Source of the DNA: Ostreococcus lucimarinus CCE9901
Taxonomy: Eukaryota; Chlorophyta; Mamiellophyceae; Mamiellales; Bathycoccaceae
DNA length: 64,000 nucleotides
Reading direction: 5' to 3'
Assembly: GCF_000092065.1 (NCBI RefSeq)
Contig: NC_009369.1
Coordinates: 1 to 64,000, forward strand
Made by a program: the position numbers and the translations under genes. Shown piece after piece: positions 18,662 to 27,048 of the stretch. The number at the start of each line of letters is the position of its first letter. Within the stretch, counting starts at the first letter, position 1. Under the pieces are notes generated by a model, which was not told the origin of the DNA, ran no database searches, and was given only the letters and a program-made list of their open reading frames with translations.

Positions 18662-20149
18662 TCAACTTATCACGCAACAGCCCGGCTGTTTTGACTCGTC
18701 GATTGACTGCGGCGAGCGCGGTTGCATTTCCGCGCGTTCCTCTCGCGCGTTTCGCTCGATCACCGCCGCCGGGGCCGGGACGACGCTCGACTTCTCGTTC
18801 GCGTGCGTCTCCGGCACAGGGGCCTCTTCCGCTTCCGCAACGGCGCGTTCCGGATTCGGCTCTCCCATCGGCGGCGACGGTTTCTTTGGCTTTGGCTTTG
18901 GTTCGGCGTTCGCCTCGACCGCAGGCTTTTCTTGCGGTAGCTTTTCTTGCGGCGCATCGCGCTTTATGGCGTCATACGCCTTGTTCGTCTCAGCGCACTC
19001 CGCGTAAGCTTCCGCCGCGGTTTCGGCGAGCGCCAGGAACTCCTTCACGGCTTTTTCACCGTTCGGCACCATCCAGAGCGGCGTCACCGGGGACACCCGT
19101 TTACCATTCTTTGCGTCTTTGATTTCGCGCTCGTCCGGAAGCGTTACGTTCACACACGTGTACGGCATGTCATGCAGCGCGTTCTCGCCACCGCCGCCGT
19201 AAATGTCCAAAAACACGGTGAGGTGGACGTTTGACGGGACCGCGTCGACGCGCAACGCCTCTCGAAACTCTTGGCGCGTGATCCTGGCCGTGGGGTCGCC
19301 CGGCGTGTCCGACGCGCACAGCGCGGTTTTATTCAAACCCTTGTACGCGCCACCTCCGGCGACGCTATCCTTGGTCGTCGTCGTCGTCGCCGTCTCGCTC
19401 ACTTCTTGCCCGCGTCCGCTAAAGTAAAAGAACAGCGAATCCCCCGCGCGCGCGCCGTCGACGAGCCATCGACACGCTTTCAAAATCGCCTTCTTCGAGC
19501 ACGAGCGATTGATGGATCCATCGTTCGTACTCGCTTCGCTATCTTCCAACAGCACCAGCACTTCGTCGTCCTCGTCGTACCCACAGTGCGTCTTTAAATA
19601 TTCGCGCATTCGCAACGCGTCGCCCCCGCGTCTTCGCAACCGCCACCGCTCGACGCCGCACTCCTCGTAATTTATCCCCACAAACACCCCTCTTCGCCTA
19701 CCCACGTTTCGCATCGTTTTCGAGAACGTCATCCTTTCGTGTTCGATCGCGATGCACCGCGTCGCGCGCACTCGTATCCCGCTCGACGTTCCCGGCGGCA
19801 GTCGTTGCATCGCTCGCTGTTTGCTCCTCAGGAATTGTCCCCACGACGCCGTCGTCGCACCGTTTCGCCGTTCGAGCGCGTTCAGGCACGCGCGCGTCAA
19901 TAAACCACCCACTTGCGCGCACTCTCGCTGTCGTTCGCGCTTTCGCGTCGCCATAAAGATCCTCTTCGCGTCGTCCGTCGCGTTCATCCTTCGCATCGCG
20001 CCTTCGTCGTCGTCGTCGTCGTCATCGCGCGCCTTCGTCGTCGTCGTCGCGAGCGCGTCGTGCGCCGCGCGGTCTAGATACGATTCGCGATCGTCCCTGC
20101 TCGTCGCCACGAGCACGACGACCGCGTCGTCGCCCATCGCGTCGCCCAT
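18662..20149 (-). CDS. Metacaspase-like protein lacking catalytic His and Cys, with CaaX box
   Basis: 495 residues from ATG 20149. A p20-type caspase fold is clear: RGVFVGINYEECGVERWRLRRRGGDALRMREYL near residue 152, then EVLVLLED, then GDSLFFYFSGRGQEV near 240. An LTVFLDIYGGGG block follows near 311. In active metacaspases the two key positions read SGHG and DCCHSG. Here the catalytic histidine is Arg (about residue 246) and the catalytic cysteine is Tyr (about 317). Proteolysis is therefore not expected. The C-terminal third is Pro/Glu/Ala-rich and the protein ends GCCVIS, a CaaX-type prenylation signal with a neighbouring Cys. This suggests a membrane-attached pseudoenzyme. The start is only 50 bp from the divergent FKBP gene. 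Confidence 0.85.
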   Translation of the reverse strand: MGDAMGDDAVVVLVATSRDDRESYLDRAAHDALATTTTKARDDDDDDDEGAMRRMNATDDAKRIFMATRKRERQRECAQVGGLLTRACLNALERRNGATTASWGQFLRSKQRAMQRLPPGTSSGIRVRATRCIAIEHERMTFSKTMRNVGRRRGVFVGINYEECGVERWRLRRRGGDALRMREYLKTHCGYDEDDEVLVLLEDSEASTNDGSINRSCSKKAILKACRWLVDGARAGDSLFFYFSGRGQEVSETATTTTTKDSVAGGGAYKGLNKTALCASDTPGDPTARITRQEFREALRVDAVPSNVHLTVFLDIYGGGGENALHDMPYTCVNVTLPDEREIKDAKNGKRVSPVTPLWMVPNGEKAVKEFLALAETAAEAYAECAETNKAYDAIKRDAPQEKLPQEKPAVEANAEPKPKPKKPSPPMGEPNPERAVAEAEEAPVPETHANEKSSVVPAPAAVIERNAREERAEMQPRSPQSIDESKQPGCCVIS

Positions 20150-20199
20150 CGCGCGCGACGCCGAGTGTCGCGACACGGCGACGCGCGACGACGCGAACG

Positions 20200-20973
20200 A
20201 TGCGCGCGACGGCGACGCGCGCGACGGCGACGGCGACGGCGACGGCGACGCGCGCTTCGACGCGCGCGCTTCGACGCGCGCGCGCCGCGACGACGGCGCG
20301 GCGCTTCGACGCGTCGAGACGCGCGGCGTCGACGTCGAACGATGGCGACGGGAGCGACGACGCCGACGCGAGCGACGCGACGCCGACGCGAGCGAAGCGA
20401 GACAAACCGCTGCCCGGGTCGGGGGTGAATCTGTACGACCCCGTGGCGACGGCGTCGAGGTTCCTGACGCGACGGTTCGGCATCGTCGGGGGGCTCGGTT
20501 TGGTCGCGCTCCTCGCGAGCGTGGAGGGCGGGGAAATCGTAAAGGCGTTGCTGGAGCGCGACGTGGACGTGTCGACGACCGCGGAGGAGTTCGCGGTGGA
20601 GGGCAACGCGAATGGGTTGCGAGCGCGGGACGTGAAGATCGGCGGCGGGGCGAGCGCGAAGCGAGGAGACTTCGTCGGCGTCAACTTGACCGTCGTCGAC
20701 GCCGAGGACGGCGTCGAGTACTTGAACACGAAGAAGGCGAAACGACCGATCGCGTTCACGTACGAGAAGAAACCGTTGTTGGCACCGATTTGTGAAGCGA
20801 TCGAGGACGGCGTGCGGACGATGAAAAGGGGCGGCGTGCGACGGGTGTTCGCGCCGAGCGCGGCGGCGTTCGGCGAACGCGGCGTCGTCTTGACGGATGG
20901 CACGCGCATCAAGCCGAATCGCGACTTGATCATCGACATCGTGCTCGAGGAGGTGTCGCCATCGTACGTGTAA
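20200..20973 (+). CDS. FKBP-type peptidyl-prolyl isomerase-like protein, probably plastid
   Basis: 257 residues. The N-terminal ~75 residues are Arg/Ala/Thr-rich and could act as a transit peptide. A hydrophobic stretch GIVGGLGLVALLASVEGG (near 94-111) could be a thylakoid-lumen signal or membrane anchor. The FKBP domain runs from about 130 to the end, with GDFVGVNLTVV, PICEAIEDGVRTMKRGGVRRVFAPSAAAFG and DLIIDIVLEEV. Several aromatic residues of a fully active FKBP pocket are not obvious, as in many luminal FKBPs, so catalytic activity is uncertain. Divergent from the metacaspase-like gene by 50 bp. Confidence 0.8.
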   Translation: MRATATRATATATATATRASTRALRRARAATTARRFDASRRAASTSNDGDGSDDADASDATPTRAKRDKPLPGSGVNLYDPVATASRFLTRRFGIVGGLGLVALLASVEGGEIVKALLERDVDVSTTAEEFAVEGNANGLRARDVKIGGGASAKRGDFVGVNLTVVDAEDGVEYLNTKKAKRPIAFTYEKKPLLAPICEAIEDGVRTMKRGGVRRVFAPSAAAFGERGVVLTDGTRIKPNRDLIIDIVLEEVSPSYV

Positions 20974-21081
20974 TATAATTCAAAGTAAGCGTTATGATTG
21001 GGAATTAACGATCAATTACATGGTCGGGTGGTTCCAAAGAAGCATTCTAAAGTGTTATACGTGTCCGCGCTCGCTCGCAAC

Positions 21082-22166
21082 CTATTCCCACGCGGCGCCG
21101 TTCTCGCCGAAAAAGGAGGAAATGTGCGCCAACGCCGACGCTTCCACGATGACCTTATCCGCGTTCAAGATGTCGTACACGTTCAAGTGCGAGACGTCCG
21201 TCTGCACGACGCGCTCAATGTTCCGCGCGCTCTTCGCGACGTTTTCGTTGGCGTCCTTGGTGATGACGTACGCCTTCTCCGAGGCGCCGACGCCCCACGC
21301 CATCAAAGACTTGTTGAACGCGTTCGTGCCCGGGGCGGAGATGTTACCCGAGATATCATCAACGACAATCATCGCGCTCGCCGCCGATTGCAACGCGGTC
21401 GCCATCGCCAATCGACGCTCCTTCTTGTTCATCTTAATCGACCAGTCGCGCGGCTTCGGCCCGAACGACACGCCTCCGCCCGGCTTGAGCGGCGTTCGGC
21501 TCGAACCGGCGCGCGCGTTACCCGTACCCTTTTGCTTGAACGGCTTTCTCCCGCCCCCTCGCACTTCGCTCTTCGTGAGCGTGCTCGCCGTGCCCTGCGT
21601 TCGTAAGAAAGTCCGTCAGTCTCGCCGGTCGTCATCGTGGATAACCACGCCCGCTGAATAGGGTTTGTTTGCCCTCGAGCGATGGCGTGGGGTGGCGACG
21701 ACGATCGCGACGACGTTCGCGACGACGATCGCGACGACGCCGCGAACGATAAATCGTCGCATTCACCGGCGTTCGTCTCGTCGTCGCCGCGCGCGTCGCG
21801 CGTCGCGTCCCGCGTCCCGCGTCCCGCGCCCGCGCCTCAGGGTTTCCCGGGATGCGCGCCCTCGCGGTGATGTTTCATTCGCGCGTGTCGCGTCGCGCGC
21901 GCACGTACCCTGCGAGCATTCTGTCGAACCATGACGACGTATTTATGCACCAACCCTCTCGCCACCTCCGCGCGCGCGGTCTTGAGCTCGAGCGTGGCGG
22001 CGGACGATTTCGCGCCGTCAAAGGTGACCGCATCGATCGCCGCCGCGCGCGGGACGACCGGGGCGACGCGCGCGTTGGCGCCGCGCTTACCGGCGATCGG
22101 TCGCGGAGACGTGATCGCGGTGGTGCCTTGGAGCGCCGCGCTCGAGCGCATGGTGAAGCCTTGCAT
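21082..22166 (-). CDS. RPL4: Plastid ribosomal protein uL4 (nuclear-encoded)
   Basis: Two exons: 22166-21909 and 21594-21082, giving 256 residues. Exon 1 carries a transit-peptide-like start (MQGFTMRSSAALQG...VPRAAA) and the uL4 N-terminal domain LELKTARAEVARGLVHKYVV. Splicing at ...RQNAR-R|GTASTLTKSEV recreates the conserved uL4 core, followed by RGGGRKPFKQKGTGNARAGS and GVSFGPKPRDW. The bacterial-type core plus presequence indicates the plastid ribosome; mitochondrial targeting is less likely but possible. The first ATG could also be 22241 or 22151. The 314-nt intron starts GTACGT and has ACTGAC 20 nt before the acceptor. Confidence 0.9.
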
Positions 22167-22380
22167 CGCGTCGCACGAGAGCGAGTCGCGAAGTGATGAC
22201 GCGCGTCGGGGCGGGGGAGTGGGTGCGTGACCGGACGTCACTGCCGGTTCGAGACTCGAGAGGAGTACCCCCTCGAGACGTCTCGCCGCGGGTGGCGAAG
22301 CGATCGCGCGCGCGACGCGTTTGGCTCGATTTCGGGGGCTAACCTAATAATATTACTCTCACGTCACTCTCACATTACGC

Positions 22381-23310
22381 TCACATCATCGTCATATTAC
22401 TCTTGAACGCCTCGAAAAAACGCATCGTTTTGCCGTACGCGTCGTCGTCGATGACGTATTGCTCGAGCACGAGGGACACGCGCTCGGAGCCCGAGCGCGT
22501 CTTGTACGAGCGCACTTGGTGGAACGCGTCGCCGCGGAAATTCACCAGCATGTTTTCTTTCGGACGAATCTTCTTCTCCGGCGCCGCGCCGGTGTCGGGG
22601 TATCCATCGCCGTAAGGGAACAGCTCTAACTCTCCGCCGACCATGTCGTTCGGCACGCTGTTGTACAGCACCGAGACTTGGTGGGCTATGAACATGTGAC
22701 GAGAGTAAATTCCGACCGTGGTATCCAAATGTAACCCCACCGAAAGCTCTTCTGCGTTGTACGCGTCGTAATCACCGAGCTCGCACAACAGAATATTCAT
22801 CACGAATGCGTTGGCGTCGGGTAGCCGCAATTCGTCAAACACCGACGCGAAGCACTCGTAGTCTGGCGACGCCTTGAACTTATCCACGCCCTCGAGATTG
22901 AACTTCACCACGAAACCTCGCGTCTTGCTAAACCCGGCATCGTTTAACCCACCCTTGACGCGCAATTTGGGATGTTTCAGCGCGCACTCTTTGAGGTCGC
23001 CGTACCTCTTAAAATCTAAAAAGTCCTCCCTCGCCTCCACGAGCGGTTGCTCGTCCGTCGTGCTCAGGTATCGCGCCTCGCTCGCCGCGTACCACCGCTG
23101 GGCCATTCGCAGGACGATGAACACGAGGATCGCCGCCACGCCCGCGCGTTCGTTCGCGCTCTGCGCCCCGGCCCGCCGCGCCGCCGCTCGCTTCGCGTTC
23201 GCGTCGTCGTCGTCCTCGCGCGTCGATTCGCGCGTCGCGTCGTCGCCATCGTCGCGCGTCGTCCTCGCGTCCCGTCGTCGCACGCCCGCGCTCGCGTTCA
23301 CCGGCGCCAT
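22381..23310 (-). CDS. 2-oxoglutarate/Fe(II) oxygenase-like membrane protein
   Basis: 309 residues. An arginine/aspartate-rich cytosolic N-terminus is followed by one hydrophobic anchor (VAAILVFIVLRMA, near residue 60) and a C-terminal catalytic-like domain. GLHLDTTVG supplies the HxD pair. A distal His in GDAFHQVRSYKTRSGSERVSLVLEQY, followed by an Arg about ten residues later, fits the metal- and 2-oxoglutarate-binding pattern of Fe(II) dioxygenases, including prolyl hydroxylase-like enzymes. NSVPNDMVGGELELFPYG matches the GGxL turn before the second strand. The substrate is unknown. Type II membrane topology is inferred from the positive charges before the anchor. Confidence 0.72.
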   Translation of the reverse strand: MAPVNASAGVRRRDARTTRDDGDDATRESTREDDDDANAKRAAARRAGAQSANERAGVAAILVFIVLRMAQRWYAASEARYLSTTDEQPLVEAREDFLDFKRYGDLKECALKHPKLRVKGGLNDAGFSKTRGFVVKFNLEGVDKFKASPDYECFASVFDELRLPDANAFVMNILLCELGDYDAYNAEELSVGLHLDTTVGIYSRHMFIAHQVSVLYNSVPNDMVGGELELFPYGDGYPDTGAAPEKKIRPKENMLVNFRGDAFHQVRSYKTRSGSERVSLVLEQYVIDDDAYGKTMRFFEAFKSNMTMM

Positions 23311-23471
23311 CGCGCGCGTCGCGTCGTCGCGTCGTCGTCGTCAACCGCCCGCGCGATGTCCGACCGACCGCGATTTATCATCCATGCGAACTGTTTGCGC
23401 ACACGAGGGACGGCACCCGAATTCGAATCGACCGCGTCGGCGTCGCGCGTCGCCGCACGCGTCGACGCGCG

Positions 23472-24119
23472 ATGGCGACGACGCCCTCGACGCGCGCGCT
23501 GTGCGAGGCGACGTGCGTCGTCGACCGCGCGATCGCGTCGTGGCGCGCGCGCGACGGCGCGATCGACGACGCGCAGCGACGCGCGTCGCGCGCGTGCGAG
23601 ACGCTCGTGGCGCCGTTCGTCGAAGCGCGAGCGACGGGCGAGGACGCGTCGCGCGACGCGAGCGAGGCGCAGCGCGCGGTGAAAGCGCTCGAGAAGCACC
23701 ACGCGCGGTTGCGAGCGCTGGCGGACGCGCGGGTGAAGCTGGCGCAGGCGACGTACGACGCCGTCGACGACCACATCACGAGGCTGGACAAAGATCTCGC
23801 GACGTTCGAGCGCGAGCGCGGTTCGGCGCATCGCGCGGGCGAGCGCACGAAGTTTGATCTCGCGCTGGCGGGCGAACACGGATTCGAGGCGCTGACGAAC
23901 GCGCCGAGCGCGTCGCCGGGATCCGCGCTCGCGTCGCCGGGGAATCCAAACGAGCCGAGATATTGCGTGTGCCGGAGCGTGTCGGACGGAAAGATGATCG
24001 GGTGCGATAACGACGATTGCGCGATAGAGTGGTTTCACTTCGCGTGCGTGGGGTTGAATCCGAACGCGGAGGTGAAGGGAAAATGGATCTGTCCGCCGTG
24101 TCGCCGGAAGAAGCGCTGA
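23472..24119 (+). CDS. ING: ING-family PHD finger protein
   Basis: 215 residues. The N-terminal ~115 form a coiled-coil ING-like helical domain (EAQRAVKALEKHHARLRALADARVKLAQATYDAVDDHITRLDKDL). A short linker follows, then a C-terminal PHD finger near 163-212: YCVCRSVSDGKMIGCDNDDCAIEWFHFACVGL followed by GKWICPPC. The Y at the finger start and the D/N-rich loop with W are the residues that bind trimethylated histone H3 Lys4 in ING proteins. The family targets histone acetyltransferase or deacetylase complexes to active promoters. Length matches small ING proteins. The start is 161 bp from the divergent oxygenase gene. Confidence 0.92.
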   Translation: MATTPSTRALCEATCVVDRAIASWRARDGAIDDAQRRASRACETLVAPFVEARATGEDASRDASEAQRAVKALEKHHARLRALADARVKLAQATYDAVDDHITRLDKDLATFERERGSAHRAGERTKFDLALAGEHGFEALTNAPSASPGSALASPGNPNEPRYCVCRSVSDGKMIGCDNDDCAIEWFHFACVGLNPNAEVKGKWICPPCRRKKR

Positions 24120-24273
24120 TAGACGCGTTGTTAGAGAGTAGTCCACTAGGCGTAGCGCGCGCCGCACTCCTCGTCGCGCGAACGCGACCGCGACCGCGAC
24201 TCCACCATTAACGCGCACCATTAACGACGCGCTCGTGCCGAGCGACGACGACGCCGCGCGCGCGAGCGTCGTC

Positions 24274-24897
24274 ATGACGTCCGTTTCGACGCTCGCCTCG
24301 AGCGCATTCGCCGTCTTCGCATTCTGGATGGCGCGCGCGTACGTCCCCGCGGCGACCCTGTTCGCGTGGCATCCGCTGTGCCTGAGCGCCGCGATCGGAC
24401 TGTGCGGCGCGGCGTCCGTGATCGGCGTGCGCGTCAGGGCATTCGCGCCTGGGCGCGAACGAGTGCGCGCGTTGTGGTGTCACCTGGCGCTGAACTCCGC
24501 GGGCGGCGCGGCGTGGGTGATTGGATTTTGGGCCATTTACGCGAATAAAAATAATCTAGGCAAGGCACACTTCACGAGCGCGCACGGGAAAGTCGGGGCG
24601 GCGGCCACGATGGTCTTGGTGGCGACGTACGCGCTCGGGTTGTTTTCGTTCAACGCGCTCGGGTTGCTGACGCGACTGGATATGAACCGCAGAGCGAAGG
24701 ACGTCAAGGCGACGCACCGCGTGGCGAGTCTCGTGGCTATTTTCGGTGGAATACTCGCGGCAAGCATGCGCACGGGACACGACTCCACCGGATTCGGCGC
24801 CGCGGGGCGGGCGGTTGCGGACGTCGCGCTGTTCGCGGGCGCCGGCGCGCTGGCTTTTTTGGCGGCGACGACGCCCGCGTGGAAAATAGAACGTTAG
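24274..24897 (+). CDS. Cytochrome b561-domain membrane protein
   Basis: 207 residues with six hydrophobic segments. The conserved haem-ligand histidines of the b561 fold are in place: FAWHPLCL in helix 2, WCHLALNS in helix 3, HFTSAHGKVG in helix 4 and KATHRVASL in helix 5. This matches the trans-membrane ferric reductase or monodehydroascorbate reductase type that shuttles electrons from ascorbate. No DOMON or other soluble domain is attached, so it resembles the short CYB561D2/101F6-like class. The ATG at 24274 (MTSVSTLAS) is the first proper start. It is tail-to-tail with VTE4, which fits a shared theme of antioxidant metabolism but proves nothing. Confidence 0.88.
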   Translation: MTSVSTLASSAFAVFAFWMARAYVPAATLFAWHPLCLSAAIGLCGAASVIGVRVRAFAPGRERVRALWCHLALNSAGGAAWVIGFWAIYANKNNLGKAHFTSAHGKVGAAATMVLVATYALGLFSFNALGLLTRLDMNRRAKDVKATHRVASLVAIFGGILAASMRTGHDSTGFGAAGRAVADVALFAGAGALAFLAATTPAWKIER

Positions 24898-24997
24898 TCC
24901 GTAGCGTGGTAAAATTGCGAATTCTTCATTACATAAGGTACAGTCTGTTCACATTAAACGTAAAAGTCTCGAGACCGCGTCCTGGTCCAGCGCGTCC

Positions 24998-26026
24998 TCA
25001 CAGCGGCGGTTTGCGCATCGTAATCAGGTTGAATTTTATCGTCCCCGTCGCCAAGCCCGTTTGCATCAGCGGCATCACCAACGCGCCGCGTAAAGTCGCG
25101 GCGCCGGATTTAAGCAGACCGATCACACCCTTGAGCGTCAACGCGGTCTTGATCACGCCCTTCCAAAACGGCTTGACCTCCTCGCTCCAATCCTCGGTTT
25201 CGATGTCGACCAACCCGGCGTCCTCGGCGAGCGCCTTGTAATCGGCGATCGAGCACCACGCCGGGAGGTAGTACGCATCGCAAATGCGATCGAGTAAAAC
25301 GCGCTCCGCCGGCTCCAGCGCGCTCTGCCCCGGCTCGAGCGTTCGATGACACCACGTGACGATTAAAATCCGTCCCCCCGGCGCGCACACTCGCGCCAAC
25401 TCGTCGACGAATTTCTTCTTGTCCGGCATGTGTTCCCCGCTCTCCATCGACCACACGAAATCGAACGAACCGTCCTCAAACGGCATGTTCAACGCGTCCG
25501 CGACGCGATATTTCGCCATATTCTCGACGCCCTCCTCTTTCGCCAGCGCGTTCGCTCGCGCCGCCTGCACCGGCGAAAGCGTCACCCCCTCCGCCTCGCA
25601 CCCGTATTTCCTCACCATGTGCCTCGACGACCCCCCGATTCCGCACCCAACGTCCAGCACTCGCTTCACCTCTCGCACTCCCGCCCAGCGCAGGCTCTCC
25701 TCGATCATGTCCACCTGCGCCTTCGCGTGGTTCACCGGTTCGCCGCGTCGGTAGTACCCGTGGTGCATGTGCGTCCCGTCCCCTCCCTCGCTTCCCCACA
25801 CGTCCTCCCACACCCGCGAGCTCTCGTCGTAAAACTTCGCGATCCCCTCGTTCAGCGTCTTCGTCTCCGCGATCAGCGGTTCGACGACGCGCTCGAGCTC
25901 GAACGTCGACGTCGTTCGCTCCTCGTTCGCGCTCGCGGACGGCGTCGTCGCCGCGCGTCGCGCTCTGCGTCGCGTCGCGCGCGCACTCGGCGACGCGGTC
26001 GTCGGCGCGCGCGCGATGGACGCCAT
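24998..26026 (-). CDS. VTE4: Gamma-tocopherol C-methyltransferase
   Basis: This methylates gamma- to alpha-tocopherol using S-adenosylmethionine, the last step of vitamin E synthesis in plastids. 342 residues from ATG 26026. The Ser/Ala/Arg-rich first ~45 residues resemble a transit peptide. KFYDESSRVWEDVWG and HMHHGYY are family marks. SAM motif I is VLDVGCGIGGSSRHM and the post-I block is GVTLSPVQAARAN. FVWSMESGEHMPDK follows, and the C-terminal half contains WCSIADYKALAEDAGL. The small overall size and these motifs distinguish it from MPBQ methyltransferase. Divergent from LSM6, with only 90 bp between the two starts. Confidence 0.92.
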   Translation of the reverse strand: MASIARAPTTASPSARATRRRARRAATTPSASANEERTTSTFELERVVEPLIAETKTLNEGIAKFYDESSRVWEDVWGSEGGDGTHMHHGYYRRGEPVNHAKAQVDMIEESLRWAGVREVKRVLDVGCGIGGSSRHMVRKYGCEAEGVTLSPVQAARANALAKEEGVENMAKYRVADALNMPFEDGSFDFVWSMESGEHMPDKKKFVDELARVCAPGGRILIVTWCHRTLEPGQSALEPAERVLLDRICDAYYLPAWCSIADYKALAEDAGLVDIETEDWSEEVKPFWKGVIKTALTLKGVIGLLKSGAATLRGALVMPLMQTGLATGTIKFNLITMRKPPL

Positions 26027-26116
26027 CGTCGCCGAGTGCGGCGAATCGCCGAAGAATGAATGCGTTGATGAATGCGCGCATCGCCTCGGCACACGCCGAC
26101 GCGCGCGCGATCGACG

Positions 26117-26759
26117 ATGAGCGCGTCCGAGGGGAAATCGCCCGCGGATTTCCTCAAGGCGATCAAGGGGAAGACGGTGCTGGTGAAGCTGAACACGGGC
26201 GTGGATTACCGAGGCGCGTCGAGACGCGTCGACGCGGGGCAAGCGAGATGAATGAATGAAATCGACGACCGCGGCGCGTCCGATCGAGCGCCGCGCGAAC
26301 GCGAACCCGACTGACGGACGACGCGACGTCGAACCGACGCAGGCGTGCTGGCGTGCCTGGACGGGTACATGAACATAGCGATGGAGCAGACGGAGGTGCG
26401 AGAGAGGGAGCGGACGGACGCGCGCGAGAGCGCGCGAAGACGCGGAACCGGGACGAAGGAGGACTGACGAACGACGACGGCGCGCGATGGTAGGAATACG
26501 TCAACGGACAGTTGAAGAATAAATACGGCGATGCGTTCATTCGCGGGAATAACGGTGCGCGGCGAGGGATCGAACGCGCGAGCGACGCGCTCGAATCGGC
26601 GCGGCGAGAGGAGGTTTCAAAGGTTTCGATTCGGTTCGGTTCGGTTCGGTTCGGTTCGGTTCGGTTCGGTTCGGTTCGACTCGCGCGCGGAGGAGACTGA
26701 CTCGGCGATCTCGTTCGTCGCGAAACGCAGTGCTTTACATCAGTGCGGTGAAGAAGTGA
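26117..26759 (+). CDS. LSM6: U6 snRNA-associated Sm-like protein LSm6
   Basis: Four exons: 26117-26213, 26343-26395, 26494-26554 and 26731-26759. They encode 79 residues, the normal LSm6 size. The joined protein contains DFLKAIKGKTVLVKLNTGVD, the Sm1 motif GVLACLDGYMNIAMEQTE, and the Sm2 motif KYGDAFIRGNNVLYIS. It belongs to the LSm2-8 ring on U6 snRNA and the LSm1-7 ring in mRNA decay. Intron 1 begins GCGCGT rather than GT, and no GT choice keeps the conserved DYRGVLACL. Introns 2 and 3 begin GTGCG. All three have ACTGAC 25-29 nt before the acceptor. No single open frame shows this gene. Confidence 0.93.
26631..26678 (+). repeat. (TCGGT)n pentanucleotide microsatellite in LSM6 intron 3
   Basis: About nine perfect TCGGT units run without interruption. 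They lie inside the third LSM6 intron between the donor and the ACTGAC branch motif, so length change would not alter the protein. Confidence 0.9.
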
Positions 26760-27048
26760 GCGCGGTGTAGCTGAGCTTGAATCTAGGCGACGACCGCGAC
26801 GCGGCGGACGCGTTTGCTTTGTAACGTCGCGTCGCCGCTCGTTGTTAACTCGCGCGCCTCCCTCGGTCTAGAAAAGAACCCGTAACGACGAACACGAAAC
26901 GACGCCGATGTCGCTCCGCGCGCGCGTTTCGCCATCGATCGTTATTCCGGGTGCGGCACTCTCGATTGCAACCGCCGAGGAAATTTTTTGACTCGTCAGC
27001 GCCTCTGCGGCACCGCGCGCGCGCCGCACATCGACGCTCGGCGTCGCG

